Source: Methylocystis sp. IM3 (lineage in GTDB: Bacteria > Pseudomonadota > Alphaproteobacteria > Rhizobiales > Beijerinckiaceae). Taken from it: a stretch of DNA of 64,000 bases. Below are positions 32,256-41,787 of the stretch, in pieces. The notes below the pieces were generated by a model that saw only the letters and a list, made by a program, of their open reading frames with translations, made no database searches and was not told the origin of the DNA. The position numbers and the translations under genes are program-made. Within the stretch, counting starts at the first letter, position 1. The number at the start of each line of letters is the position of its first letter. The stretch spans positions 3,144,501 to 3,208,500 of the forward strand of contig NZ_JBBPBZ010000002.1 in the NCBI RefSeq assembly GCF_038070105.1, read 5' to 3'.

Positions 32256-32306
32256 ACCAATCTTGCGAGGGCCGGATAAGCGCCCCGCGAAGCGAATGGC
32301 GGCGTT

Positions 32307-32993
32307 GTGCTCGACCTGACGTCGGAAGATCTCGTCGCCATCGGATTGAGCGTAAAGGTCGCGACCGTGGCGGTCGCGGCCTCTCTCCCCGTCGCCGTCT
32401 TCGTGGGCTATGCGCTGGCGCGCTGGCGCTTTCCGGGCCGCGCGGCGCTCAACGCCGCTGTCCACCTGCCTCTCGTCATGCCGCCGGTCGTCACCGGCTT
32501 TGCGCTGCTGCTGCTGTTCGGGCGGCGTGGTCCCATCGGCGCCTTTCTCGCCGACCATTTGGGCCTCGTCTTCGCCTTCCGCTGGACGGGCGCGGCGCTC
32601 GCGGCCGCTGTGATGAGCTTCCCGCTGATGGTGCGGCCGGTGCGGCTCGCCTTCGAGACCGTCGATCCGCGCCTGACCGCCGCCGCTCGCTCGCTCGGCG
32701 CGAGCCCCCTGTGGAGCTTCGCGCTCATCGACTTTCCTCTCGCCGCCAATGGCGTGCTGGTCGGCGCGATTCTCGGCTTCGCCAAGGCGCTCGGCGAATT
32801 CGGCGCGACGATCACCTTCGTCTCCAGCATTCCGGGCGAAACGCGCACCATCCCCGCCGCCATCTATGCGCTGCTCCAGACGCCCGACGGCGACGCCTCG
32901 GCGCTGCGACTCGCCGCCATTGCGGCGGCGATCGCCGTCGGGGCGCTGCTCGCTTCTGAAGCGTTGCAGTCGCGACTCGGTCCGCCGAGATGA
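32307..32993 (+). CDS. modB: Molybdate ABC transporter permease ModB
   Basis: 228 residues with five to six membrane helices. The ModB signature is LPLVMPPVVTGFALLLLFG in the first half, and the EAA-type cytoplasmic loop is GFAKALGEFGATITFVSSIPG, which contacts the ATPase. It forms the inner-membrane channel for molybdate (and tungstate). The GTG start at 32307 is the best in-frame start before helix 1. It overlaps modC by 4 bp. No modA gene for the periplasmic binding protein lies beside it. Confidence 0.93.
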   Translation: MLDLTSEDLVAIGLSVKVATVAVAASLPVAVFVGYALARWRFPGRAALNAAVHLPLVMPPVVTGFALLLLFGRRGPIGAFLADHLGLVFAFRWTGAALAAAVMSFPLMVRPVRLAFETVDPRLTAAARSLGASPLWSFALIDFPLAANGVLVGAILGFAKALGEFGATITFVSSIPGETRTIPAAIYALLQTPDGDASALRLAAIAAAIAVGALLASEALQSRLGPPR

Positions 32994-34069
32994 TCTCCCT
33001 CGACCTGCGCTTCCGGCGCCCCGGCTTCGACCTCGCCTGCGCCTTCGAGAGCCGCGCGCGGGCGCTGGCGCTGCACGGCCCCTCGGGCGCCGGCAAATCC
33101 ACGCTCGCCCATCTCATCGCCGGCGTCCTGCGCCCGGATGAGGGCTCGATCGTCGTCGAGGGGGTCACGCTCGTCGATACGGCGCGCCGTGTCTTTCTGC
33201 CGCCCGAGAGGCGGCGCATCGGCGTGGTGTTTCAGGACGCCCTGCTGTTTCCGCATCTGAGCGTGCGGACAAACATCCTCTTTGGCCGGTTCTTCACGCC
33301 GAGGGCCGAGCGCCAGGCTCCTTACGAGGCGATCGTGGAGACGCTCGGCGTCGGCCCGCTCCTCGAGAGGCGTCCCGCGACGCTCTCGGGCGGCGAGCGC
33401 CAACGCGTGGGGCTGGCGCGGGCGCTTCTCTCCTCGCCGCGGCTGCTGTTGATGGACGAGCCCATGGCGGCGCTCGACCATGCGCGGCGCCAGGAAATCA
33501 TGGGCCTGATCGAAAAGCTGCGCGACGCCTTCGATACGCCGATCGTCTTCGTCTCCCATTCCGCCGAGGAAATCGCCCGGCTCGCGGACGAGGCGGTGAT
33601 CATCGACCGCGGCCGCGTCGTCGCCCAGGGTCCGCCGCTCGACGTTCTGCCTGGCGCAAGCCGCCTGATCGAGGGCGGGCGCTTCGGGCTCGTGAATTCG
33701 CTCGAAGCCGGCGTCGCAGCGGTCGATGCGGCCTATGGCGTCACCCGCCTCGCCCATCCGGCGGGAGAAATTCTCGTGACTGCGCGGCTCAGCCAGATGC
33801 GCACGGCCCGCGTCGCCATTCGGGCGACGGATGTGGCGCTGGCGAAATCCCGGCCCGCCGACACCAGCGTGCGCACCATTCTGCGGGGGCGCATCGCGCG
33901 GATCGACGCCGGCGACGGCGCCCTCGCCTTCGTCACGCTGCAACTCGTCGGCGGCGACAGGCTCGTCGCCGCTGTCACGCGTCTGGCGCTCGACGACCTC
34001 GGGTTGCAGAGCGGGGCTGAAGTCTTTGCGCTCGTCAAGGCCGTCGCGCTCGACGAACGCGCGCTATAG
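32990..34069 (+). CDS. modC: Molybdate ABC transporter ATP-binding protein ModC
   Basis: 359 residues. The ATPase domain (1-220) shows Walker A GPSGAGKST at 30-38, signature LSGGERQRVGLARALL, Walker B LLLMDEP and the H-loop FVSHS. The C-terminal third (about 290-355) is a Mop/TOBE domain (ILRGRIARIDAG and LVGGDRLVAAVT), which binds molybdate and senses substrate. It powers ModB. The gene overlaps modB by 4 bp and its stop overlaps the convergent MgtC-like gene by 6 bp (34064-34069). Confidence 0.95.
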   Translation: MISLDLRFRRPGFDLACAFESRARALALHGPSGAGKSTLAHLIAGVLRPDEGSIVVEGVTLVDTARRVFLPPERRRIGVVFQDALLFPHLSVRTNILFGRFFTPRAERQAPYEAIVETLGVGPLLERRPATLSGGERQRVGLARALLSSPRLLLMDEPMAALDHARRQEIMGLIEKLRDAFDTPIVFVSHSAEEIARLADEAVIIDRGRVVAQGPPLDVLPGASRLIEGGRFGLVNSLEAGVAAVDAAYGVTRLAHPAGEILVTARLSQMRTARVAIRATDVALAKSRPADTSVRTILRGRIARIDAGDGALAFVTLQLVGGDRLVAAVTRLALDDLGLQSGAEVFALVKAVALDERAL

Positions 34070-35368
34070 GCCGGCAGGCGCAGGGACGAAGGCGAGCGCC
34101 GCCGCGCCGGCGCCGAGCGCCAGAATCGAAGCGACGGCGAGCCTGAGCCCCATGGCCGCGCCACCCAGAAACCAGGCGATCCCGACCTTGGTCGCGGTAT
34201 TGCTCAGGACGGCGATGAGCACGGTAAGGGAGGCGGCGGTCCAGCCGATCTCCTGCGCGCCATGCCGCGCCATGGACAGCGAAATGGCGTCGACGTCGGC
34301 GAGGCCAGACACGACCGCCAGCGCATAGACGCCCGAACTGCCCGCGACTCTGGTGAGGACCTTGGAAAGGACCATCACGGCGGCGAGAAGCGCGCCGAAT
34401 TTCAGCACCGCCGGCAGATCGAGCGGATTCCCCGAGGCCGCGGGGTTGCGCGCCCTGTCCTCCGGACTCGCGCCGCGTCCGATGAGCAGCGCCCCGGCCA
34501 GCAGATAGACGAGGCCGATCGCGATCAGCGGCGCCGCAAGGCGCAGGGCCAAGCCGGGATTGACCACGCCGAGAATGGCGAGCACGCGCGGCCCCATGAC
34601 GGCGTTGGCGAAAAGAGCGCCCGCGGCGAGCACGCCCGCCGCGCCCGGATTTTCATCCGCGAGACGCGCCATGGCCGCCGTCGTCGCCGTCGAGGAGGCG
34701 AGCCCGCCCGCCAGCCCCGCGACCGCGATCCCGCGCCGGTAGCCCACGACCTTCACGGCGAGATAGCCGCAGAAGGAGACAGCGGCGATCAACACCGTCA
34801 TCAGCCACAACTCATGAGGATTGACCGCGCCCCAGCGGTCGATGTCGCGGTCGGGCAGAACGGGCAGGAGAATGAAGCTCATGACCAGCAGCACGAGGCC
34901 CGAGCGCAATTCCTCCCAGGTGAGCTTCTGCACCCATTCGTGCAACAGGCCCTTCGCAGCCAGCAGGGTCGTGGCCGCCACGGCGCCCGCCGCCGCCGCC
35001 GCCTCGTCGCCGACGATCGCATAGGCGCCGAGCCCATAGGCGAGCATCATGGCGACGACGGAGGTGGCGCCGAAGGTCTTGTCGTGTTCCGTCTCGCGGA
35101 AGCGGAAGACCGCCATCGCCGCGCCGAAAAGCACAAAGGAGAGCCCGAGCGCCATCGCGCCGCCATCCCGCGAGAACTGGAGGGCGATGGCCCCCCAGAC
35201 GCCGCCGAGCAAAGCGGCGAGGCCATGGGTTCGAACGCCCGCCGTGCGCTCGCCCTCCTGCTCGGCGCGCGCGCCCCACCCGCGTTCGAGACCGATGAGC
35301 AGGCCGATGGCCAACGCATAGGCCAGGCGCCGAATGATTTCAGCCGCGCCCATCTCATACATTTCCAA
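34064..35368 (-). CDS. MgtC/SapB and DUF4010 membrane protein
   Basis: 434 residues with about 12 hydrophobic helices. The N-terminal 140 residues are an MgtC/SapB-type unit: LAYALAIGLLIGLERGW, then RTHGLAALLGGVWG, with the conserved Glu-Arg and the T-x-G-L motif. The rest is a DUF4010 unit (KVVGYRRGIAVAGLAGGLASSTATTAAMA and GLADVDAISLSMA). The function of such fusions is not settled; MgtC proteins affect Mg2+ and phosphate homeostasis and virulence. It is the second Mg2+-related gene in this window, after mgtA. It converges with modC. Confidence 0.85.
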   Translation of the reverse strand: MEMYEMGAAEIIRRLAYALAIGLLIGLERGWGARAEQEGERTAGVRTHGLAALLGGVWGAIALQFSRDGGAMALGLSFVLFGAAMAVFRFRETEHDKTFGATSVVAMMLAYGLGAYAIVGDEAAAAAGAVAATTLLAAKGLLHEWVQKLTWEELRSGLVLLVMSFILLPVLPDRDIDRWGAVNPHELWLMTVLIAAVSFCGYLAVKVVGYRRGIAVAGLAGGLASSTATTAAMARLADENPGAAGVLAAGALFANAVMGPRVLAILGVVNPGLALRLAAPLIAIGLVYLLAGALLIGRGASPEDRARNPAASGNPLDLPAVLKFGALLAAVMVLSKVLTRVAGSSGVYALAVVSGLADVDAISLSMARHGAQEIGWTAASLTVLIAVLSNTATKVGIAWFLGGAAMGLRLAVASILALGAGAAALAFVPAPAGL

Positions 35369-35482
35369 AAGCCTTCCGCTCGGCGCGATGCAAACACTCG
35401 CATGGAAAATCGAGGCGCCTTAGAGAGTTTCACTAGCGCAAAATCCTTATCAACCGCCGCCCCGCAACCGAAAGGTCGAAAA

Positions 35483-36649
35483 ATGTCGCGCCTGCGCCCG
35501 TCACGCCGATCCGCCGTCGCCCCCTTCATGGCGATGGAGACCCTGCGCGAGGCGCGGAGCCTGGAGCGGGCGGGCCGGCGCATCATCCATATGGAGCTTG
35601 GCGAACCTGGCGCGCCGGTTCCCCGGCGCGTGCGCGCCGCCGCCGAATCGGCGCTCGCCTCCGGGGGCCTCGGCTACGGGGAAGCCATGGGCGACGCGGC
35701 GCTTCGGGACAAAATCGCGCGCCATTACCTGACGCGCTATGGCGTCGAGATCGCGCCCGATCGGGTGATCGTGACGACGGGCTCGTCGGGGGCCTTCATG
35801 CTGACGCTGATCGCCGCCTTCGATCCCGGCGCGCGCATCGCCGTCACGGCGCCGGGCTATCCGGCCTACGCCAATCTCCTGTCCTCTCTCGGCCTCGAAG
35901 CGGCGCCCCTGCCCGTCGGCGAGGCGACCCGCTTCGCGCCGACGGCCGCGATGCTCGAGGCCGCGCATCGCGAGAGGCCCCTCGGCGGCGCGCTGCTGAT
36001 GAGCCCCGCCAATCCGACGGGCGCCATGATCGACGCCGGGGAGCTGTCCCGCATCTGCGCCTTTTGCGAGGAGGCGGGGATCGTCTTCATTTCGGATGAA
36101 ATCTACCACGGGCTCGAATATGCGGCGCCCGCCGAGACCGCCCTGCGCTTCTCGCCCCGCGCGATCGTCATCAACTCCTTCTCGAAATATTACGCCATGA
36201 CCGGCTGGCGGCTCGGCTGGCTCGTCGCGCCCGAGGAACTGGTGCGGCCGCTGGAGCGTCTCCAGCAGTCGCTGGCGATCTGCGCGCCGACCATCTCGCA
36301 GCGCGCGGCGCTCGCCGCATTCGACGCGACCGAGGAGCTCGAAGAAAACCGCGCGGCCTATGCGCGCAACCGCGCGCTCTTGATGGAGCGCCTGCCGTGG
36401 ATGGGGCTCGACCGCTTCGCGCCGCCCGACGGGGCCTTCTACATTTATGCGGATGTGTCGGCCTTCACGCGAGATTCGATGGATTTTTGCGCGCGTTTGC
36501 TCACCGAGGCGGGCGTCGCAGCGACGCCGGGCGTCGATTTCGACCCGCGCGGCGGCGCGACCAGCGTGCGTTTCTCCTACGCCGGCGCGGAGCTCGATGT
36601 GGCGGAAGGCGTCGCGCGGCTCGGCGATTGGCTATCGCGCGCGAAGTAA
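35483..36649 (+). CDS. PLP-dependent aminotransferase (class I/II)
   Basis: 388 residues, fold-type I aminotransferase. The Schiff-base Lys is in NSFSKYYAMTGWRLGW, the PLP-contacting Asn and Asp are in SPANPTGAMI and VFISDEIYHGLEY, and the C-terminal carboxylate-binding Arg is in TSVRFSYA. It resembles the aspartate/alanine/valine-pyruvate group of class I enzymes; substrate specificity cannot be settled from the sequence. AAAGG precedes the ATG at 35483 at a spacing of 8. It is isolated between the MgtC-like gene (divergent) and rne (convergent). Confidence 0.87.
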   Translation: MSRLRPSRRSAVAPFMAMETLREARSLERAGRRIIHMELGEPGAPVPRRVRAAAESALASGGLGYGEAMGDAALRDKIARHYLTRYGVEIAPDRVIVTTGSSGAFMLTLIAAFDPGARIAVTAPGYPAYANLLSSLGLEAAPLPVGEATRFAPTAAMLEAAHRERPLGGALLMSPANPTGAMIDAGELSRICAFCEEAGIVFISDEIYHGLEYAAPAETALRFSPRAIVINSFSKYYAMTGWRLGWLVAPEELVRPLERLQQSLAICAPTISQRAALAAFDATEELEENRAAYARNRALLMERLPWMGLDRFAPPDGAFYIYADVSAFTRDSMDFCARLLTEAGVAATPGVDFDPRGGATSVRFSYAGAELDVAEGVARLGDWLSRAK

Positions 36650-36654
36650 AAGAA

Positions 36655-36689
36655 AGCCCGGTCCGACGACGCCGGACCGGGCTGCTTTC
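36655..36689. terminator. Bidirectional terminator between aminotransferase and rne
   Basis: AGCCCGGTCC (36655-36664) and GGACCGGGCT (36674-36683) form a perfect 10-bp stem over a 9-base loop, with GCTTTCT after it on the plus strand and AAAG-complement T residues on the minus strand. It lies between two convergent genes and serves both. Confidence 0.8.
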
Positions 36690-36706
36690 TCGACGTGAGG
36701 CGCGCC

Positions 36707-39700
36707 TTATTCCGGCGCGCGCACGCGGCTCCACCAACCGCCCTTCTTGGGCGCGTTGGGGTCGGCCTGCGTGATGACGACCTGAGTCGGCTCGCGCGGG
36801 GGGGCGGGCTCCTGCGCAGCGGCGGGCTCGGGCGCTTCGGGCGTCGTCTCGGGCGGCTGCGGCGCGGCTTCATAGACCGCGCCTGCTTCTTGCCCAGGCG
36901 TCGCTTGCTGGTCGACCGCTTGGATCGCAGCCTCCTGCACCGGCGGCGGAGCTGCTTCTGCTTCACGCGCCGCGGGCGGAGCCGCCTCGACTGCCGTAAC
37001 GGCGTCCGCCGCTGCGGCCGGCGCCCCCTCGACATCTCCGGCGGGCGCCGCCGGAGCGGACGGCTCGATCGGAGTCTGGGCGAAGGCCTCCGGCGCCGGA
37101 GCGAAGTCCGGGATATGAGCCTCCTGCGGCGAAACGAAAGTCTGCGCCTCTTGCGCGCCTTCATCCAGCGGGAAAAGCGCGGAGGGATCGCGGAATTCCT
37201 CCGGCAGCGGCGCGGAGCGGCGCCAGCGGCCGGGCCCGCGTCCCCGGCTGACGCGCGGCTCACGAGGCTCGCGCGGCGCCGGCGCGCCTTCGATCTCCGC
37301 CATGATCGCGAGGCCTTCGTCCGAGGGCTGCTCGGCGCCCGGCGCGAACACCTCGCCATTCTGGGCGCCGCCACGGCCGCGGCGGCGACGGCGGCGGCGT
37401 CCGCGCCCAGCGCCCTCCTCGCCTTCCTCGCCCGCGAAGCGACGTTGCTCGCGGTCGCGGCGCCCCTCGGCGCGGGTCTCCTGGCTTCCGCCGGCGGCGG
37501 CTTCTTCCTCGGCCAGCGCCTCTTCCTCGAGAATGTCCTCCTCGAGCGGCTCGGCCCGGATCGAATCGACGCGCAGCGGCGCGGGCGCCGAGGGGACGCG
37601 CGGTCCGCTCGCAAGCTCCCCGCGCTCCAGCGCATGATAATTCGCGCCCGTCAGCGTGTCGTCGGCGGCGACGGTGATGTGGACGCCGAAGCGGCTTTCC
37701 AGCGCATGCAGATGCGCGCGCTTCTGATTGAGGATGTAGAGCGCCACGACGCCGCGCGTGCGCAGCGTCACGTCATGCGCGGCGCTCTTGATCAACGCCT
37801 CCTCCAGCACGCGCAGCACATGCAACGCGATGGAGGCGGTGGAGCGCACATGGCCCGCCCCGGCGCAGTGCGGACAGGGCACGGTCGAGCCCTCGACGAC
37901 GCCGGCGCGGATGCGCTGGCGCGACATTTCGAGGAGGCCGAAATGCGAGATGCGGCCGACCTGGATGCGCGCGCGGTCGTTCTTCAGCGCGTCCTTGAGC
38001 CGGCGCTCGACGGCGCGATTGTTGCGGCTCTCCTCCATGTCGATGAAATCGACGACGATCAGACCGGCGAGGTCGCGCAGGCGCAGCTGGCGGGCGACTT
38101 CGTCCGCCGCCTCCAGATTGGTGCGCAGCGCCGTGTCCTCGATATTGTGCTCGCGCGTCGAGCGGCCCGAGTTCACGTCGATCGCCACCAGCGCCTCGGT
38201 CTGGTTGATCACCAGATAGCCGCCCGATTTCAGCGTCACGTGATTGGAGAACATCGCGTCGAGCTGCGCCTCGACCCCCGCCTCGGCGAAGATCGGATAG
38301 GGCTCGCGATGCTGCTTCACGTTTTTCGCATGGCTCGGCATGAGCATGCGCATGAAATCCTTGGCCTCGCGATAGGCGTCCTCGCCGGAGACCACGATCT
38401 CCTCGACGTCGCGGCCATAAAGGTCTCGTATGGCGCGCTTGATGAGCGAGCCTTCCTCATAGACGAGCGTCGGCGCGCTGGAGCGCAGCGTCAGTTCGCG
38501 CACGCTCTCCCACAGCCGCAGCAGATATTCGAAATCGCGCTTGACCTCCGCCTTGGTGCGCGTCGCGCCCGCCGTGCGCAGGATGACGCCCATCCCCTCC
38601 GGCACTTCGAGATCGTGCACGATCTCCTTGAGGCGCTTGCGGTCCGCGCCGTCGGTGATCTTGCGGGAGATGCCGCCGCCGCGCGCAGTGTTGGGCATCA
38701 GCACCGAATAACGGCCCGCGAGGGAGAGATAGGTGGTGAGCGCCGCGCCCTTGTTGCCGCGCTCCTCCTTCACGACCTGGACGAGCAGCACCTGGCGGCG
38801 CTTGATGACTTCCTGGATCTTGTACTGGCGGCGGGGGCGCGCGACCCGGAACGGCGCCTCGTCCATGGCGTCGCCGCCGATATGCTCGACGTGCTCTTCC
38901 TCGTCGTGCTCTTCGTCCTCGTGGTCCTCGTCGCCCGGCTCCCCGCGCGGCGCGCGAGCCTCGAGCGCCTCGCTCTCGCCCGCCGCTTCCGCCTCGCCGG
39001 AGTCCTCGGCCCCTTCTCCAGCTTCCTCGGTTTCCTCGCGGGCGCGCTCGCGCTCCTCGTCGCGCTCGTCCTGCCGGCGCGCCTTCAGCTCGTGGTCCGG
39101 CTCGGCCGTCGCCTCGACGAATTCCTCGGCCGCGCCTTCCTCCACGGAGCCGAAGCCTGACGGATCGACGGAAATCGTGTGATGGCCCTCGTCGGCTTCG
39201 ACGATGCCGGCGGCCTCGACCGCCTCGACCGCCTCGGCCTCGACCTCGATGTCGGTGGGCGCCTCGGTCTGCGCAGGGGCCGGCTCCGCAGCAAGGGCGG
39301 CGACGGCCTCGGACCCGACGACGGCCTCTTCGCCAGCCTCTTCGGCGATCTCTTGGCCGGACCCTTCGGTCTCGTCGGCGGCCTCGATCAGCGCCTCGAG
39401 GTCGACGGGCTCGCTGACCAGCGTCTCGTCGGCGCCGGCGCGCTTTTCGGCGCCCTCCTGCTGACGACGGCGGGAGCGACGTCGCCCGTGCGGACGATGC
39501 TGCGGCTCCTCCTCCTCGTCCTGCCGATGAGCGCGGCTCTCCTCTTCGAGGAGCGCCTGACGGTCGGCCACCGGGATCTGATAGTAATCCGGATGGATTT
39601 CGGCGAAGGCCAGAAAGCCGTGGCGATTGCCGCCGTAATCAACGAAAGCGGCCTGAAGCGAGGGCTCCACCCTCGTTACCTTGGCCAGATAAATATTGCC

Positions 39701-39817
39701 GCGGAGCGGTTTCTTGTCGGCGGCCTCGAAGTCGAATTCCTGAACGCGGTTACCGCGCAGCACCACCACCCGGGTTTCCTCCGGGTGGGAGGCGTCGATC
39801 AGCATCTTGTTTGCCAT
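36707..39817 (-). CDS. rne: Ribonuclease E
   Basis: 1036 residues, essential endoribonuclease and degradosome scaffold. An S1 domain begins at about 36 (PLRGNIYLAKVTRVEPSLQAAFVDYG) but is split by a strongly acidic insertion of about 230 residues (roughly 95-325, many Glu, Ala and Asp) before IQEVIKRRQVLLVQVVKEERGNKG. This insertion is typical of alphaproteobacterial RNase E. The catalytic DNase I-like domain has VAIDVNSGRST and VVDFIDMEES with the catalytic Asp pair; the zinc-link is PCPHCAGAGH. The Arg/Gly- and Pro-rich C-terminal part, from about 720, would bind RNA and degradosome partners. Confidence 0.95.
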   Translation of the reverse strand: MANKMLIDASHPEETRVVVLRGNRVQEFDFEAADKKPLRGNIYLAKVTRVEPSLQAAFVDYGGNRHGFLAFAEIHPDYYQIPVADRQALLEEESRAHRQDEEEEPQHRPHGRRRSRRRQQEGAEKRAGADETLVSEPVDLEALIEAADETEGSGQEIAEEAGEEAVVGSEAVAALAAEPAPAQTEAPTDIEVEAEAVEAVEAAGIVEADEGHHTISVDPSGFGSVEEGAAEEFVEATAEPDHELKARRQDERDEERERAREETEEAGEGAEDSGEAEAAGESEALEARAPRGEPGDEDHEDEEHDEEEHVEHIGGDAMDEAPFRVARPRRQYKIQEVIKRRQVLLVQVVKEERGNKGAALTTYLSLAGRYSVLMPNTARGGGISRKITDGADRKRLKEIVHDLEVPEGMGVILRTAGATRTKAEVKRDFEYLLRLWESVRELTLRSSAPTLVYEEGSLIKRAIRDLYGRDVEEIVVSGEDAYREAKDFMRMLMPSHAKNVKQHREPYPIFAEAGVEAQLDAMFSNHVTLKSGGYLVINQTEALVAIDVNSGRSTREHNIEDTALRTNLEAADEVARQLRLRDLAGLIVVDFIDMEESRNNRAVERRLKDALKNDRARIQVGRISHFGLLEMSRQRIRAGVVEGSTVPCPHCAGAGHVRSTASIALHVLRVLEEALIKSAAHDVTLRTRGVVALYILNQKRAHLHALESRFGVHITVAADDTLTGANYHALERGELASGPRVPSAPAPLRVDSIRAEPLEEDILEEEALAEEEAAAGGSQETRAEGRRDREQRRFAGEEGEEGAGRGRRRRRRRGRGGAQNGEVFAPGAEQPSDEGLAIMAEIEGAPAPREPREPRVSRGRGPGRWRRSAPLPEEFRDPSALFPLDEGAQEAQTFVSPQEAHIPDFAPAPEAFAQTPIEPSAPAAPAGDVEGAPAAAADAVTAVEAAPPAAREAEAAPPPVQEAAIQAVDQQATPGQEAGAVYEAAPQPPETTPEAPEPAAAQEPAPPREPTQVVITQADPNAPKKGGWWSRVRAPE

Positions 39818-40500
39818 GTGGGACTCTTTGGGGCGCTGCGCGCGCGGCGGCCGCCGGAGGGCGCCGCAGTCCGGTCGGGGACGCGGCGGCCGCTGCTCGG
39901 CGGGGCCAGCGGGCGCGAACGCATGTTGTGCGAGAAAAGGGGAAGGGCCGCAGGCCCGTAACGCTCTGGCCGGCGCTTTGACCGGCGCACAGATAGGCTG
40001 GGCTCGTCGCCGCGAGCGGGCGCAAACCCGCCCCTACGGCGCAGAGCCGGACAAGATGACGACCCCAAGCCCGAAGATCCTTCGCGGCGCGAGCGCCGGA
40101 AAACGGACCGGGAGGCGCGCGGCGTGAAGCGGGACGCGCCGCGCGGACGGACCCGGCGAGGCGAACTTCACTTGCTGCGCATATCATGGTCCTGGCCATG
40201 AGATCGTCAAAAAACCTTTCGCGACGCCTGAAGGCGGCGATTTTGCGTCGCATCCGGCCGGAAGCCGCTGGCGACACAAGAGACCTCAGCCCATCCTGGA
40301 AGGCGCCGGCCATAATGGCGAGACGCGCCGCTGACGGCGCGCGCCAGCCGACTCCCAGAGAGCGCCGCTCCTTCATAGCGGTCGCCCGCGAAACGCGCAA
40401 GCGCCGCCGCTGCATCCCGTCGGCGGCGCCCGGCAAGGGTGGCGCAAGCTGTGGGAGTTAACGAAACCTCAACGGACAGGCTCGAAATATCTGCCTATAT
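39818..40500. other. Long divergent intergenic region, rne / amidase
   Basis: 683 bp without a convincing gene. It must hold the rne promoter and the amidase promoter. RNase E mRNAs in other bacteria have long leaders that feed autoregulation, so part of this may be an rne 5' UTR; I see no specific conserved motif to prove it. Direct repeats of the type GGCGCTTTGACCGGCGC lie near 39975. Short frames near 40186-40461 read as Arg-rich and are probably spurious. Confidence 0.45.
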
Positions 40501-41787
40501 ATGAGCGAGCCTGAAACCTGCGGGACCCTGGCCATGACGCATCCGCCCTTTTACCGGAAGAGGGCCGCCCGGCGCCTTCGCGACGCGGCGGGAATGATTT
40601 TTATTGGTCTCGGCCTCGGACTCGGCGTCGCCGAAGCGGCCGAGGCCGAGAAGTCTGTCTCCGCGATTTCCAGCCATGTCGAGGCCGCCCCCGACCATTC
40701 CCGCCTCGTCTTCGACCTGACGGGCGCGGTCGAGGCGCGGGCCCATCCGGCGGCCAATCCGCCCCGGATCATCGTCGATCTGCCCGAAGTGGCCTTTCGC
40801 ATCGACCCCGGCCAGGGTCGGTCGGCCGCGGGCTCCAAGCTGATCAAATCCTACCGTTACGGCCAGTTCGCGGCCGGACGGTCGCGCGTCGTCGTCGATC
40901 TTCTCTCTCCCGCGCGGATCATGAAGGCCGGGGTCGAAGGGAATTGTCTCATCATCGATCTCGCCCCAACGACGGAAGCGAACTTCAATGCGGCCGTCGC
41001 GCAGAGCGCCGCCGCCGCCCCTGCCGAGCAGCCGGCCACGCGCGCCGAGACCGCGGCGCCGCCGCCCTCCGACAAGCCCGTGGTGATGATCGACCCCGGC
41101 CATGGCGGGGTCGACATGGGCGCGACGGGCAAGCATGGCGAGCAGGAAAAGACGATCGTCCTCGAATTCGCCCGCGCTCTCGCGGCCAAGATCGAGCAGG
41201 GCGGTCGAATCAAAGCCGTGATGACGCGCAACGAGGATATTTTCCTGCCGCTCGCCGAGCGGGTGCGCATCGCCCATCACAACAACGCCGCGCTGTTTCT
41301 CTCGATTCACGCCGACACGCTCGCCGAGGGCCATGTCGAGGGGGCGACGGTCTACACCGTTTCCGCCAGGGCCTCCGACGCGGAAGCCGCGCGCATCGCC
41401 GAGAAGGAAAATCTCGCCGATCAGGCGGCGGGCCTTGAGAGCAAGGAAGAGAGCGGGCAGGTCGGCGACATTCTCTTCGACCTCACCCAGCGCGAGACGC
41501 GGGCGTTCAGCGCGCAATTCTCGCAATCGCTGATCGCCCGCTGGAAGGAGGCCGGCAGCCTCAACAAGAACCCCGCCCGCTCGGCGGGCTTCGTCGTGCT
41601 GAAATCCTACGACATTCCCTCGGCGCTGCTGGAGCTCGGCTATCTGTCGAGCGAAAAGGATCTCGCGCGGCTCACCTCGCCGGAATGGCGCGAGCAGGCG
41701 GCCGGCAAGACCGCCGAGGCGATCGAGGCCTTTTTCGCGGCGCGTTCGCGCGAGGCGCGCGCGCCCGAAAAGCCGCGCCCACAATAA
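40501..41787 (+). CDS. amiC: N-acetylmuramoyl-L-alanine amidase (AmiC type)
   Basis: 428 residues. A signal region (hydrophobic about 31-45) is followed by an AMIN domain (about 60-160) that targets the septum, then the Amidase_3 zinc domain (about 195-415). Zinc and catalytic residues are visible: VMIDPGHGGVDMGATG (His), a Glu in QEKTIVLEFARALA, FLSIHADT (His) and ALLELGYLSSEKD (Glu). It cleaves the amide between MurNAc and the stem peptide in the periplasm during division. In E. coli AmiC is activated by NlpD. ATGs at 40501 and 40534 are both possible starts. It lies upstream of PBP1A on the same strand. Confidence 0.93.
   Translation: MSEPETCGTLAMTHPPFYRKRAARRLRDAAGMIFIGLGLGLGVAEAAEAEKSVSAISSHVEAAPDHSRLVFDLTGAVEARAHPAANPPRIIVDLPEVAFRIDPGQGRSAAGSKLIKSYRYGQFAAGRSRVVVDLLSPARIMKAGVEGNCLIIDLAPTTEANFNAAVAQSAAAAPAEQPATRAETAAPPPSDKPVVMIDPGHGGVDMGATGKHGEQEKTIVLEFARALAAKIEQGGRIKAVMTRNEDIFLPLAERVRIAHHNNAALFLSIHADTLAEGHVEGATVYTVSARASDAEAARIAEKENLADQAAGLESKEESGQVGDILFDLTQRETRAFSAQFSQSLIARWKEAGSLNKNPARSAGFVVLKSYDIPSALLELGYLSSEKDLARLTSPEWREQAAGKTAEAIEAFFAARSREARAPEKPRPQ

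Noticed and set aside
36695..39160. 821-codon plus-strand open frame over rne
   Set aside because: Antisense to the well-supported RNase E gene; no recognisable domain.
40186..40461. Possible 91-residue protein upstream of amidase
   Set aside because: Low-complexity Arg/Ala sequence with no domain and no Shine-Dalgarno; the region looks like a divergent promoter area.
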